64,000 nt of DNA, taken from Eurosta solidaginis. Its lineage: Eukaryota; Arthropoda; Insecta; Diptera; Tephritidae. The notes under the pieces were generated by a model that was not told where the DNA came from, searched no databases, and saw only the letters and a list, made by a program, of their open reading frames with translations. Below are positions 52,593 through 62,204 of the stretch, one piece after another. The position numbers and the translations under genes are program-made. The stretch lies in the NCBI RefSeq assembly GCF_040869045.1, contig NC_090322.1, positions 79,073,675 to 79,137,674 on the forward strand, given 5' to 3'. Numbering within the stretch: the stretch's first letter is position 1; each line of letters begins with the position of its first letter.

Positions 52593-53069
52593 TCGCTATA
52601 ATTTGACCCGGCTAATACAATTAATGAACGATAAAATTCTGAGGCCTTACGATCACCCATCACAGAATCGCCTTAAATTTTATCAAGTTTCGAATTTTCG
52701 CTGAGTGTCTTTCTATCAACACTTTTTTAAGTTCGGGAAATTTGTTAATAATAGGGGAATTTTGGATAAAATCCAAAATAGTCACTATCACTTCTGTGGA
52801 AGTGTTGTAATGATGTGTTCTTATTTAGTGTTTTCTTGTGTACTGTTTTTAGTACTAAATTGTGTTTCGGCATGAATAAACCATGCCTCCGGACAACTAG
52901 TCCAAAATTGTGGAAGTTTGACTGAAACTGTCGAAATTTCATTTTCATTTATGTTTTCATATGGATTTCTTATTTGTTGTTGAAAAGTGTCATTTGGTAA
53001 ATCTATCAAAGTGTTGTTTAAATTGTTAGTAGGTGTTTGTATATTATGTTGTGGTGAACAACAAAACAT
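52593..53069 (-). pseudogene. Gypsy family G Gag, N-terminal part
   Basis: Minus strand from 53,069: 'SVKLPQFWTSCPEAWFIHAE' with 'TQFSTKNSTQENTK', then (with a frame break near 52,825) 'EVIVTILDFIQNSPIINKFP', 'LKKVLIERHS' and 'MGDRKASEFYRSLIVLAG'. This is the start of the capsid in a metazoan Ty3/gypsy Gag of the type preceding DSGA-type proteases. Stops and indels are present. It ends at the SINE at 52,592; the zinc-knuckle part is missing. It may belong with the protease/RT remnant at 2.6-3.9 kb. Confidence 0.75.
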
Positions 53070-53250
53070 TTTGAATTATATGAAAAAGGGAGTTCATGAA
53101 CAAAACCGTAAAATAAACTAGTAATTATGTTATGAATTTGGAAAAATGTATTAAATAGATAATTAAAAATATATCTGTATATTAGTGTACGTAAATACAT
53201 TAAATGTATACCTATACACATACAAAACAAATATTACTGTTCACCAAAAT
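53070..53250 (-). other. Short leader between the right GC-rich repeat and G Gag
   Basis: On the minus strand 'TGGTGAACAG' (53,246 downward) lies where a primer-binding site would follow the LTR. It resembles the start of Trp-tRNA type sites (TGGTGACCCC) only in its first six bases. The rest is AT-rich without a gene. Confidence 0.4.
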
Positions 53251-54035
53251 TAGGGCTGACTACATTATGAGGTGGGTTTTGTCAGAGGCTGAGGTAGCAC
53301 TCAGTCAATCCAGGGTCAAGTAGAGGTCCCACAAACCCCCACTTAATAACAACACAGTAGTTATGTGTTAATGACGAACACACACACGCACGGCTTGAAG
53401 GGTAGTGAGCGCAGCAGCTTTCCGTACAAAGATAGCGGAGGAGGGAGGCGAGCGGCGGCTAATGGTCGTTGTAGTAGCGGAGGAGTCGGTACGGTGGTTG
53501 AACGGCGGTGCAGGAGCGGGCGGGTTGGTACGGTGGTCTTGAGGCAGCGGCGGGATCAGCGCGGCGGCCGGACGGCGGACAGCATTAGCGGACGGATTGG
53601 TGCAGCGGGACGCAGTGACGGGATTAGCACGGCGGCTGGACGGCGGACAGTATTAGCGGACGGATGGATGTAGCGGTATGGACGCAGTGACGGCACCAGC
53701 GAGCTGGCTGGACGGTGGTAAGGTAGCAGCGGGTAACGGTCGTCGTAGCAGCGGCGCAACGGCGGTAGAATAGCAGGTGGCCCACGGTCGTCGTGGAAGC
53801 GGCGCAACGGCGGTAGGATAGCGGGCGGCTGACGGTCGTCGTAGCAGCGGCGCAACGGCGTAGGATAGCGACGACAACACCAGGGCAACGAAGCGCGTAC
53901 CAGTGGCGTAGCCAAGGCGGGGTGTCGGTGTAAACGTTCTGCCAGGCGTAGGTGAAAAAGGGTTACAGTAAGGGTCTCGGGTGTAGGAGAAGAGGGGTTA
54001 CGGTGGGGGTGGTACTATTGTAACGCTACGTTACA
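53251..54035 (-). repeat. GC-rich LTR-like repeat, right copy (minus orientation)
   Basis: On the minus strand it starts TGTAACGTAGCGTTACAAT at 54,035, includes the 'ctaccgccgttgcgccgctg' minisatellite and ends with the 'tttgtgggacctctacttga' to 'cccacctcat' segment, matching the left copy at 455-2170. It sits directly upstream of the G Gag in the same sense, as a 5' LTR would. The minisatellite keeps long frames open on both strands, without domains. Confidence 0.55.
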
Positions 54036-54585
54036 GTACCCCTCCCACTTCGGTTGACGGAAAGCTGCTGTGAGGAGAATGAGTATCACGCCAGGTCTGG
54101 CCTAGCGGTTGTATGTGTGCCGTTATGCCGGCTTTGCCGGTGTGTATGCGTGCATCGTTTTATTGAAATTTTTCAAAAAAAAAAACAGTCATTCCATTTA
54201 TATCTAATTAAATTAATACTAACATTGCAGGTTTAATAAACTTCATTTTTCCTAAAACTAACGGTGTATGTATAAAAAGAAAGGTTCCTGAGGTAATTAT
54301 TCTGTTGGGGTGGCGGAGAGTACTAGACTAAGAACGTTTTCGTACTGTACCGTGTCCCCTTTAATGTGTGCCTATGGCAAAACAAAAAAAAATTTCCTCT
54401 TCATTTATTTAATATATATATATTTTTTTTTTTGTATACAGTAATTCAACTTTGTTACAAGTATAACAACAATGCAATAATTGAAAGTGAATAAATTCAG
54501 TTCTTAATCCTAATTTTAGTATTGTATTCTTTCCTCCTTGGCTGCTGCTTCTCATCTTAATCGGTGTATCTTATAAGGCGTTTCA
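54036..54585. other. Low-complexity and AT-rich stretch, no gene seen
   Basis: Contains an A-run, a TATA/T-run near 54,410-54,435 and no convincing frame. It is probably the 3' untranslated/LTR side of the gypsy-type element whose integrase follows on the minus strand, but no second LTR is available to show this. Confidence 0.35.
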
Positions 54586-55982
54586 TCACCCTATGGTCAC
54601 CAGCGCGTGGTCTTCTGTTTTCGCTTTCACTTGTTGGCCCTTCCAGGAGAACGTCCAATTTTTACTGCGTTCGTTGTGGCGACGGCTTAATTTTAGATAC
54701 CTAAAGCAGATTCCCGGGTCTATCTTCTTTTTTTCTTTCGCTGGTGTGAGTGCCTCAGCATTTTCGTTCGGAGTGCGTTCGCTTCGAGTTTCCGTCGGCG
54801 TTTGTTCGTTGCTCTCTGGCTCTTTTATGGCCATCAATGTGTCGACCAACGGCGGCCCGTAAAAGATTTGCACCCGTTGTATTTTGGCCTTGTTGGGTGG
54901 CCATGGTGGCGGTTTTTTCTGCCCATGCTGTCGACCGTTTTGCGTTTCCTGGAAGGAATAAGAAGGCGTGAGTACTGTATTTAAAATTTGCACGGCTTCA
55001 AATCTTGTAAGTGCGCGTGCACCGGTTTTTTGTGTTGTTCGACGTGGGCCAGTTTCACCGTATTTGTTGAGATGTACTCCACCACCAGATATGGGCCAGA
55101 CAATTTTGGTGCGAGTTTCTGGCCAAAGTTGCTTACTGCGGAGGAGAGTGGATTATCTCGTTTCATTACTTTGTCTCTTATATTTGGCTTCCACGGCCTT
55201 CTGCGCAAATCGTAGTATTTATTCTGTTGATTTGAAGTTTTTTCCAGGTGGATCTTTATTACTTCCCATAGTCTGGTGATGGATGTCGGTACTGTAGGTG
55301 GCTCCACTGGTACTGCTACTTGTTGCGGTGCTGTTAGGTTCCGCCCGAAGTTTATTTCCGCCGCGGAAGATTGCGTGGACTCGTGGCTTGCTGTATTCAT
55401 GGCGAACGCAATTTGAGGAATCTCTTGGTCCCATGTGCAGTGGTCTTCCTTGGAACGCTGCTCTATCATAGTTTTGATGACCCGGTCGGTTCGCTCTGTC
55501 GGGTTATCGTGGGGTGCATATACTGCGGTGAATATATGTTCGATGCAATGGTCGCTCAAGATTGATTTCAACGCTTTTGCCACGAACTGTTTCCCATTGT
55601 CGGTGAGGAAGGTCTTCGGGCAACCAAATCGGTATATTATCCTTTCCTTCGTGTAGTGGGACCATCTCCACCCACTTGGAAAACTTGTCCACCATGACGA
55701 GGAGGCATGTGTTGCCCAGTATGGAACGCGGTAGTGGTCCGAAGAAGTCGGCGGTTACGACTTCCCAAGGCCGCTCTTTTGAGTGTTTTCTTCGCGCCAA
55801 GATGACCGGCAGCAGCGGCGTCGTGGACCTCTCGTTGGACGTCCTCTCCTCTATCGGTTGGGACACATAGTTTCCATTGGGGCGCTCGTGATATTTGATT
55901 TTTCGGTGAGATGGGGCGGAATCATCTGATAGTCTGGATTGGCCTGCGGTTGCTGATTTACTTGTTTGGATTTCTTTCCATA
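54586..55982 (-). pseudogene. Gypsy-type integrase remnant (element I)
   Basis: Minus strand: 'RPWEVVTADFFGPLPRSILG' and 'CLLVMVDKFSKWVEMVPL' (first Asp), 'YAPHDNPTERTDRVIKTMIE' (Glu region). The C-terminal part is 'FAMNTASHESTQSSAAEINF', 'QQNKYYDLRRRPWKPNIRDK' and 'LAPKLSGPYLVVEYISTNTV', with a Pro/Glu-rich tail to about 54,586. The second Asp region is lost in frame breaks near 55,600 ('IPIWLPEDLPH' sense). Upstream, 55,983 is the target site of a LINE, and the zinc-finger part would lie beyond 58,744. The lineage within Ty3/gypsy is uncertain. Confidence 0.75.
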
Positions 55983-56126
55983 CGAGTCGCTCGCGTTGTT
56001 GTTGTTGTAGCAGTGCTTCGCCCCACCTAACAGCCGCGACCGATCACAAATTGTCATCAATATCCTCTAACGGGAGTCCAAGGAAACTTGCTGTTTCAAC
56101 AGGGGTGGACCATAATGAAAGGGGTG

Positions 56127-57956
56127 TTAGAGGCGTTGGTCCGACGCCTGTTTGCGGAGTTCACCAAGGACTTGCTTGTCTTTTTTTGCTTCATACGGCT
56201 GGGTTCTCAGGTGCCGTATTTCCTCAAAATACTTACGGAGATTACTCCTTAAGCCCCTAGGCGGTGTTGGCTCATCAATCAGATGTATGTTTGGATGCCC
56301 AGGTTTCTGGGTATTCAACAGGAACTGTTTGGTTAGCACCTCATTTCTCGCCGCTTTATGTAGATGGTGTTCTGGGGACATAAGAAGACAGCCCGTGGCG
56401 ATTCTCAGAGCAGTATTTTAGCAGGCCTGTAGCTTCTTCCAGTGGGTAATTTTTAGGCTTGGCGACCATATGGGTGACGCGTAGCACGTAAACGGCTGGC
56501 CAATTGCTTTGTATGTAGTAATGAGCGTTTCTTTATCTTTTCCCCAGGCACTGTCAGCAAGGGATTTGAGGATTTTATTACGGCTCTGGCTTTTCGGAAC
56601 AATTGCGGCTGCGTGCTCACCAAAATGTAGATCCTGATCAAACGTCACACCCAAGATTTTGGGGTGTACGACAGTCGGTAGCGTAGTGCCATCGACGTGG
56701 ATGTTCAAAATGGTCGACATTTGAGACGTCCATGTTGTAAATAAGGAAGATTTAGTCGGTGATAATGCCAGGTTTCGCGAGGCGAAAAAACTGGAGATAT
56801 CAGGGAGGTAGCCGTTTATACTGTTGCAGAGCTCATCGATCTGTGGGCCTGGGCCTGTGGCCATTATTGTGCAGTCATCGGCGTATGAAACGATAGTGAT
56901 TCCTTCTGGTGGTGAAGATAGCTTAGATATGTAGAAATTAAACAAAAGTGGGGATAGGACACCACTCTGTGGCACCCCTTGTTTAATTCTTCTTGGTTTT
57001 GATGTTTCGTTTCTAAATTTCACCGATGCCTGGCGACCACCCAGATAATTTGCGGTCCACCTTTTAAGACATGGTGGAAGGGTAGACCCTTCCAGGTCTT
57101 GCAGTAACGTGCCATGGTTGACCGTATCAAAAGCTTTTGATAGGTCTAACGCTACGAGTACTGTTCTATGGTGGGGGTTTTGATTTAAACCGCAATTTAT
57201 CTGGGTGCTGATGGCATTTAGCGCGGTTGTGGTGCTGTGGAGTTTTCTGAAGCCATGCTGGTGACAGGCTAGCTGCAAATTTGCTTGGAAGTAGGGGAGT
57301 AAAATGGCTTCAAGCGTCTTTGCTACTGGCGATAGGAGAGATATCGGACGATACGACTCTCCTATGTTAGCTGGTTTCCCAGGCTTTAGTAGCGGGACCA
57401 CCTTGGCCATTTTCCATTTTTCGGGTATGACAAAGGTGGAAAGAGACAGGTTGAAGACATGCTCTAAATATTTGAAACCCTCTTTCCTTAGGCTTTTAAG
57501 CATCGGCATGGCTATGCCGTCTGGGCCCACTGCTTTGGATGGTTTAGCACGACCAATGGCGTCCTCAACCTCTTTAGCGGTGATGGTGATTGGTGACGCG
57601 CTGAATTTGTGTTTATGTGCGTGTCTATTGGCTCTCCGTCTATCTTTGTCGACCGTAGGATGCATTATATATTGTCGGCAGAAAGCGCTCGCGCATTTTT
57701 TCGCATACGACAGCACTTTGTCGCCAAAGGCGATGGAAACTTTGTCTTTGTGCTTAGTCGGATTCGATAGGGAGTTTACGGTGGACCAAAGTTTACCCAC
57801 ACCGGTAGAGAGGTTACAACCTCTTAGGTGCTCCTCCCATTTCGCCCGCTTGTGCTCATCCACAAGCAATCTGATGCGTTGGTCGCCTGGGTCGAGCTGT
57901 CTTATAAGGTCACGTTCTCTCGCTAAATTTGCGGCCTCCGCCGGGAAGTGGGGCAA
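56127..57956 (-). pseudogene. LINE reverse transcriptase (I/Jockey-like), one nonsense codon
   Basis: A frame of 512 codons, then one TAA at 56,418-56,420, then in frame to 56,127. Motifs: 'KPSKAVGPDGIAMPMLK', 'FVIPEKWKMAKVVPLLKPGK', 'ESYRPISLLSPVAKTLEAIL', 'CHQHGFRKLHSTTTALNAIS', 'LVALDLSKAFDTVNHGTLLQ', 'RRIKQGVPQSGVLSPLLFNF', the catalytic 'IVSYADDCTIMATG', and 'PKILGVTFDQDLHFGEHAAA'. The C-terminal part ends 'DEPTPPRGLRSNLRKYFEEI'. Apart from the stop and a frame break at the endonuclease junction near 57,940, it is well preserved. Confidence 0.88.
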
Positions 57957-58637
57957 AGAGGTTGTCCCTAAAAGATTTGTATTCGTCCCACTTTCCTTTT
58001 TTATAGTTTATGAAAGTGCGTTTTTCTGTAACGATGAAGTCGGCGGTACGCTTGAACGAAATAAGTATAGGCAGGTGGTCGGATGCCAATGTTACCATCG
58101 GCTGCCAGTTGCCGCAGTTTTCGAGTTCTGCGCTCACGATTGAGATATCCGGCGAACTGTGACAGCTTCCTACCTTACGTGTGGGGGCGTCTCCGTTTAT
58201 TGTGCAGAACGTTGTTTCTTCTATTTGATCCGCCAACATCTCACCCCTACTGTCCGCCCGCAAGTTTGAAGGCCATAGATCGTGATGGGCATTAAAGTCG
58301 CCTAAGATAATGCGATTGTTACCAGTGAGGCGCGAAGGCGTAGACTACGGGACGCCCTTGGACGTGAACAGCAAGGAGCCACAAAATATTTATAAAAGTT
58401 ACGTGGACGTCGGGTTTTGGGATCAAGCCCAGAACAACCTGTCCGATGCAACCATCCCTTACACGAGACACACTGAACAGAGTACGACCCTCCTAAAAAG
58501 ATTCTTTTCCGGCAGATGCAGCAAAACCATTTCTCAGGACCGGGGTCAGGAGACGAACCCGAATAGGATTCGATACCTTCCCGGAGCAAGAGAATATGGA
58601 GCAGTCCCGCTGCAAGGAGCTGCTGGGAGGATGACAA
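57910..58637 (-). pseudogene. LINE PHD-like finger and endonuclease C-terminal half
   Basis: 58,637-58,322: 'KWFCCICRKRIFLGGSYSVQ', 'CVSCKGWLHRTGCSGL' and 'VAPCC' form a Cys4-His-Cys3 PHD-like finger, a feature of some insect I-like LINEs. At about 58,318 the sequence jumps into the endonuclease: 'NRIILGDFNAHHDLWPSNLR', 'RKVGSCHSSPDISIVSAELE', 'VTLASDHLPILISF'. The endonuclease N-terminal catalytic half is missing, consistent with an internal deletion. Confidence 0.75.
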
Positions 58638-58744
58638 TGACGCAACAAAAATGGGGGTACACTGAAATGACAGTCCTTGGTCGGGAATAATCCAAGTCGC
58701 TCCGTTACATAGAACCGACTGCCTTGGGAAGCGAGTCGTTCGCG

Positions 58745-58891
58745 TCGGTGTCTATTGTGTATAGTGTATCCTGGTCGGTAGATGGAAGCGGGCACCGGGA
58801 AAGCGCGAGTTATGTGGAATGCCCCCCATACCGAAGAAAAAGGGAAAACAAGTATATTTTAAAATATACTTGTTCACCCAAAATAAGAACT
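58745..58891. other. Flank of the LINE, probably more of element I, up to H LTR
   Basis: Follows the LINE target duplication and ends at the H LTR. It includes a perfect palindrome AGTATATTTTAAAATATACT (58,852-58,871). No frame is recognisable. Confidence 0.3.
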
Positions 58892-59584
58892 TAGTTGTCT
58901 TAAGTAATGCTTGCTCAGCATTTCGCATCAGGCCACCCACACAATAAATAAAGCAAATAAGATACTTTGTTGCAACCAGCTAAACTGGGCTTTGTGTATG
59001 ACTCCACTTTGGAAGCATACAAATGTACAAACATACATACATTAATAGAAACCAATTCAGTTGATGCCTCTGCTTATGTTGTTCTACAGAGGCATACAGA
59101 TATACAAACTGACATACTTATTGGTGTCAACATTCGGCAATGCAAAACATTCCTGAATGAAATGAGATACCCCAATAAGCATAATAAATAATAATACTGA
59201 CTGCAACTATGTTGCAGCCAAAGTACATACATATGTGGGAATATGTGAATTGTTGAGTGGGCTTAGTAAATAGGTAATTATGTATATGCATCGAAAATAT
59301 GCCTTATGTATTTAGGTTAAGCGACTTATTGAAAAATATCGAAGAGGCAGTTGTTGCCCGGAATTGAATCTCGACCCATCGACCACCGGTGGAAATAAAG
59401 GAATTAGACGCTAATTCCTAAAGTATCAAACAGTGTAAGAAATAAGTAATTTTTAATAATATCTTAAAATATTTCAATAATTAATAAACCACTATAGAAC
59501 CGAAAATAAAGTGTACTTATTATTAAAGGCACTATCGAAACGAAAGTAAGTACCCTGCCCAGCGTCTAACCTAAAGACGTAACT
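58892..59584 (+). repeat. 5' LTR of element H
   Basis: About 693 bp, defined by AGTTGTCTTAAG at the start and CTAAAGACGTAACT at the end, next to the primer site. 'aaaataaagtg' near 59,503 may be the polyadenylation signal. The left edge is inferred from the terminal inverted match only, as the second LTR is outside the window. Confidence 0.65.
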
Positions 59585-59593
59585 GGCGCAGTC
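59583..59593 (+). promoter_or_regulatory. Primer-binding site of element H (serine tRNA type)
   Basis: CTGGCGCAGTCG overlaps the LTR edge. The same core starts the internal region of 17.6 and 297 in Drosophila (established knowledge). Confidence 0.75.
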
Positions 59594-60873
59594 GCGGCGA
59601 ACCGGGAAAAAAATATTGAAGTGAAAAAAAAACAAAAAAAAAATGTTAATGAAAAATAAATAAATAAATAAAAAAAATGATTTAATAAAATAACAATTAA
59701 TCGGGCGGCAACTCAAAAAAAAAAAATTAAACAGAACAGGGCGCCGATGTATTTAACAAGTTGCATTCAGTATGTTAGAGATACACACCAATATGCTGTG
59801 CGGAATGCGAATGACTTTCGACTAGGATTACAGCGGACTACTGCAGCCCAAAACACATTATTATATAAGGGCCTTAACATATTTAACTCGTTACCTGATT
59901 ATATCAAACGAGAGAATAATATTATGAATTTTAAACGGCTATGTATAGATCTTATTCGAGGCTAAAATACTTTTTATTACTTTTTACTTTTTATTACTTA
60001 ATATATATATATATATCATACACGTCTGTGAATTGAAAATGAATTTGTGATATTTAAAATTTATTGTGAAATCAAAAAATATGTAAACATATTAATAATA
60101 AATATCAATCTATCTAATCTATAATAACAAAAAAAGAAGAAAAAAATTATAATAATAATAAATCGGTATAACGAAGTGGAATAGCGGTATAACGAAATGG
60201 AATATTGGAGTGTTGCAATCCAGCAACGAGGAGAAAGAGAAAAGAAGGAGACCTACCAGGACAGCGGCATATGGGAGTGGAATAAAGTATTGGCAAGAAA
60301 GGACAGAAACCCATAGCATCTATATATAGCAGCACCAAAGAAAGGACATTAAGCATGGTGAGCAGAAAAAAAATTTTTTTTTTCATATTGTGATTAAGTA
60401 AATTTAATTGCAAATACAAATGGAAATGGAAAGAAAAATAAGGAAGGAATTTTATCAGGTGGTGCTTATTGTTCAATAGAAAATAAAAATAAAATAATAG
60501 TAAATATACAAAGTGATACCTGTAAAGAAGAACGGAAATAGTTCGAAAAATATTGTTCGATAGAAGAAAAAAAAAATACATAGAAGTATTAATATTAATA
60601 AAACGAAGTGTTTGTAAAGTTAAAATAAGAAAAAGAGAAAAAAATCCTTAATATTTTATAGAAAAAGAAAATGGGTGAAGGAAGAATATTGTAACCCCTA
60701 AAGTTTTGAAAAAAAAGAAGGATATACATAAATATTAATAATAATAAAGCGAAAAGCGTTGGTAAAGGAAAAGGAAAGTGTTTCTTTAAAAAGGCAGTCG
60801 TTGGCAAAATATTTTTTTTGTTGTTTGTGTGTGTTGGTTTCTTGAAAGAAAAAAACAAAGAAAGAGAGAAAAA
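59594..60873 (+). other. Leader of element H with a LINE 3' fragment inside
   Basis: A-rich leader of about 1.3 kb. Near 60,165-60,205 there is a direct repeat 'cggtataacgaa.tggaat'. Purine-rich runs are frequent up to the Gag start. No other gene is seen apart from the LINE piece at 59,745-60,130. Confidence 0.55.
59745..60130 (+). mobile_element. CR1/L2-like LINE 3' fragment
   Basis: The frame 59,747-59,965 reads 'YVRDTHQYAVRNANDFRLGL', 'NTLLYKGLNIFNSLPDYIKR' and 'NNIMNFKRLCIDLIRG', the C-terminal tail of a CR1/L2-type ORF2. It is homologous to the end of the LINE at 32,419-32,640 ('YVNDAHSYVIRENNNFRLPL', 'GLKYFNELPNHIKSSNNFNT'). AT-rich DNA follows to about 60,130. The exact ends and a target duplication were not found. 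Confidence 0.7.
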
Positions 60874-61948
60874 ATGGCTCAAAATGTAGAGGGTTGCCTT
60901 GTGGCTATTACAAGACTGTTGCAGGAAAATGCTGCACAGCGTAATAGGACAGTTAGGCAGAGAATAGAAAAGGACCTCAAATATTTGCAACCCTTTGAGG
61001 GTAATACAAAGAAATTGCCATCATTTATCCAAACGGTGGATAGAATTTTGGCAGATTATACAACAGAACAGGAGGAAGCATTTAGGGTGGTTTACGATCT
61101 GAAGATAGGAGGATCGGCCAAAAATTTTTTATCCCTAAGTCCACCAGATAAGTGGGACGAGTGTAAGGTTAAATTGAGGCAACATTTTCGGTCAACAAAA
61201 GACCAGATGTCGATTACAAACGACATCACGAATTTAAGAGTAGACTCAATTGCCGAATTGAGTCGAAAAACAAAGGATATTCTCGATAATATCACCGAGC
61301 TTAGCGCTCTAAGTGAAAATGGTGGTACGTTGAAGGAGATACTTACGGGTATGCTCCTTCAACGAATTAAACAATTAGCGTCAAGCTCGTTTGCCAGCGC
61401 TATAAGAAATGGCCGCAAATGGCGGATTTCATATATAATTTTATAGGATTGGATTCGAGAAATCTGAATCCAATGTATATTGCAAATAAGCGAACACAAA
61501 ATTATAACCCCCGACCACAAAATAGTGGGTATAGGCAGGGGAATAATTTTGCAACGCAAAATAGCAGCGGCTATAATAATAATAACGATGGTACGGCCGC
61601 GAATAATTCAGGTAGGTATAGCGGCCGTTCACAAAATAATTTTTTTTTTCAAATAACAGAAATGGGCAGCCTAATAATTGGCAAACAAATGGTAGGTATG
61701 AGTCAGGTCGGTATAACAGGCAAAGTGGCCAACAGGTAAGTAACCGACCTCAGAACAGCCAGCAGGTAGGTAGCCGACCCCAAGGTCGTCAACAGATAGG
61801 TAGTCGGCAACAAAACAATAACTTTAATAATAACAGGCAAAATACCTCCCAGCAGACAAGACGTTCAAATGGGCCTCAACCCATGGACGTCGATGCTGCG
61901 AGTCAAGTGGAAAACACCAACACAAATGACGAGTTTTTTACAAACTAG
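60874..61948 (+). pseudogene. Element H Gag, two frameshifts
   Basis: The best start is ATG 60,874 (context 'aaaaATGGCT'), giving 'MAQNVEGCLVAITRLLQENA', then 'YLQPFEGNTKKLPSFIQTVD', 'DLKIGGSAKNFLSLSPPDKW' and 'RVDSIAELSRKTKDILDNIT', the capsid of a 17.6/297-type Gag. A frame change near 61,410 leads to 'MADFIYNFIGLDSRNLNPMY' and an Asn/Gln/Gly-rich tail. A second change at the T-run near 61,640 leads to repeated 'QQVGSRPQ'-type units ending 'NTNTNDEFFTN' at TAG 61,946-61,948. No CCHC knuckle is visible, as in this lineage. Confidence 0.82.
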
Positions 61949-62204
61949 CCTCGGGTGGTGAAAATAAAATATTAGTAATTTTGACACTGTTTAACGAAAA
62001 ATTTTTGACATTGGTGGATCCGGGATCCACCATCAGTATTATGAAAAGAGAAACATTTGATAAATATAATTTGCCAGTTGTTGAGGGGAATAAAATAATA
62101 ATAAATACATTGAATGGGAATATTAGTGGTGAAAACGAGAGAGTTACCTCCCCTGTCCCTCTGAATTTCAATATGTTAATAATGCAAAAATGAGGTGGTT
62201 AAAA
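61949..62204 (+). pseudogene. Element H protease
   Basis: In the -1 frame relative to the Gag end, through 'GAGTTTTTTAC' at 61,931-61,941, the reading 'KLASGGENKILVILTLFNEK' leads to the active-site stretch 'FLTLVDPGSTISIMKRETFD' (Pro in place of Thr in the usual DTGS/DSGS), then 'NTLNGNISGENERVTSPVPL'. A TGA at 62,191-62,193 and a frame change near 62,160-62,190 separate it from the downstream 'YDLLLGNDF' motif. A -1 frameshift between gag and pol is usual for these elements; the second change looks like damage. Confidence 0.75.

Larger units (their letters stand above)
55996..58731 (-). mobile_element. I/Jockey-like LINE with (CAA)n tail and 13-bp target duplication
   Basis: The minus-strand LINE is bounded by CGAGTCGCTCGCG (55,983-55,995) and CGAGTCGTTCGCG (58,732-58,744; one mismatch). 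The 3' end is (CAA)n (plus: ttgttgttgttgttg at 55,996). Order: PHD-like finger, endonuclease (N-terminal half deleted), RT, C-terminal domain, short 3' untranslated region. At 2.7 kb it is shorter than a full LINE because of an internal deletion near 58,318. Confidence 0.87.

Noticed and set aside
53365..53915. Overlapping open frames on both strands
   Set aside because: Same minisatellite as above in inverted orientation; not coding.
58310..58690. 126-codon plus-strand frame
   Set aside because: Overlaps the PHD-like finger and endonuclease on the minus strand, which carry real motifs.
60147..60990. Minus-strand Phe/Leu-rich frames (membrane-protein-like)
   Set aside because: Produced by A-rich leader DNA of element H read backwards; no start context or homology.
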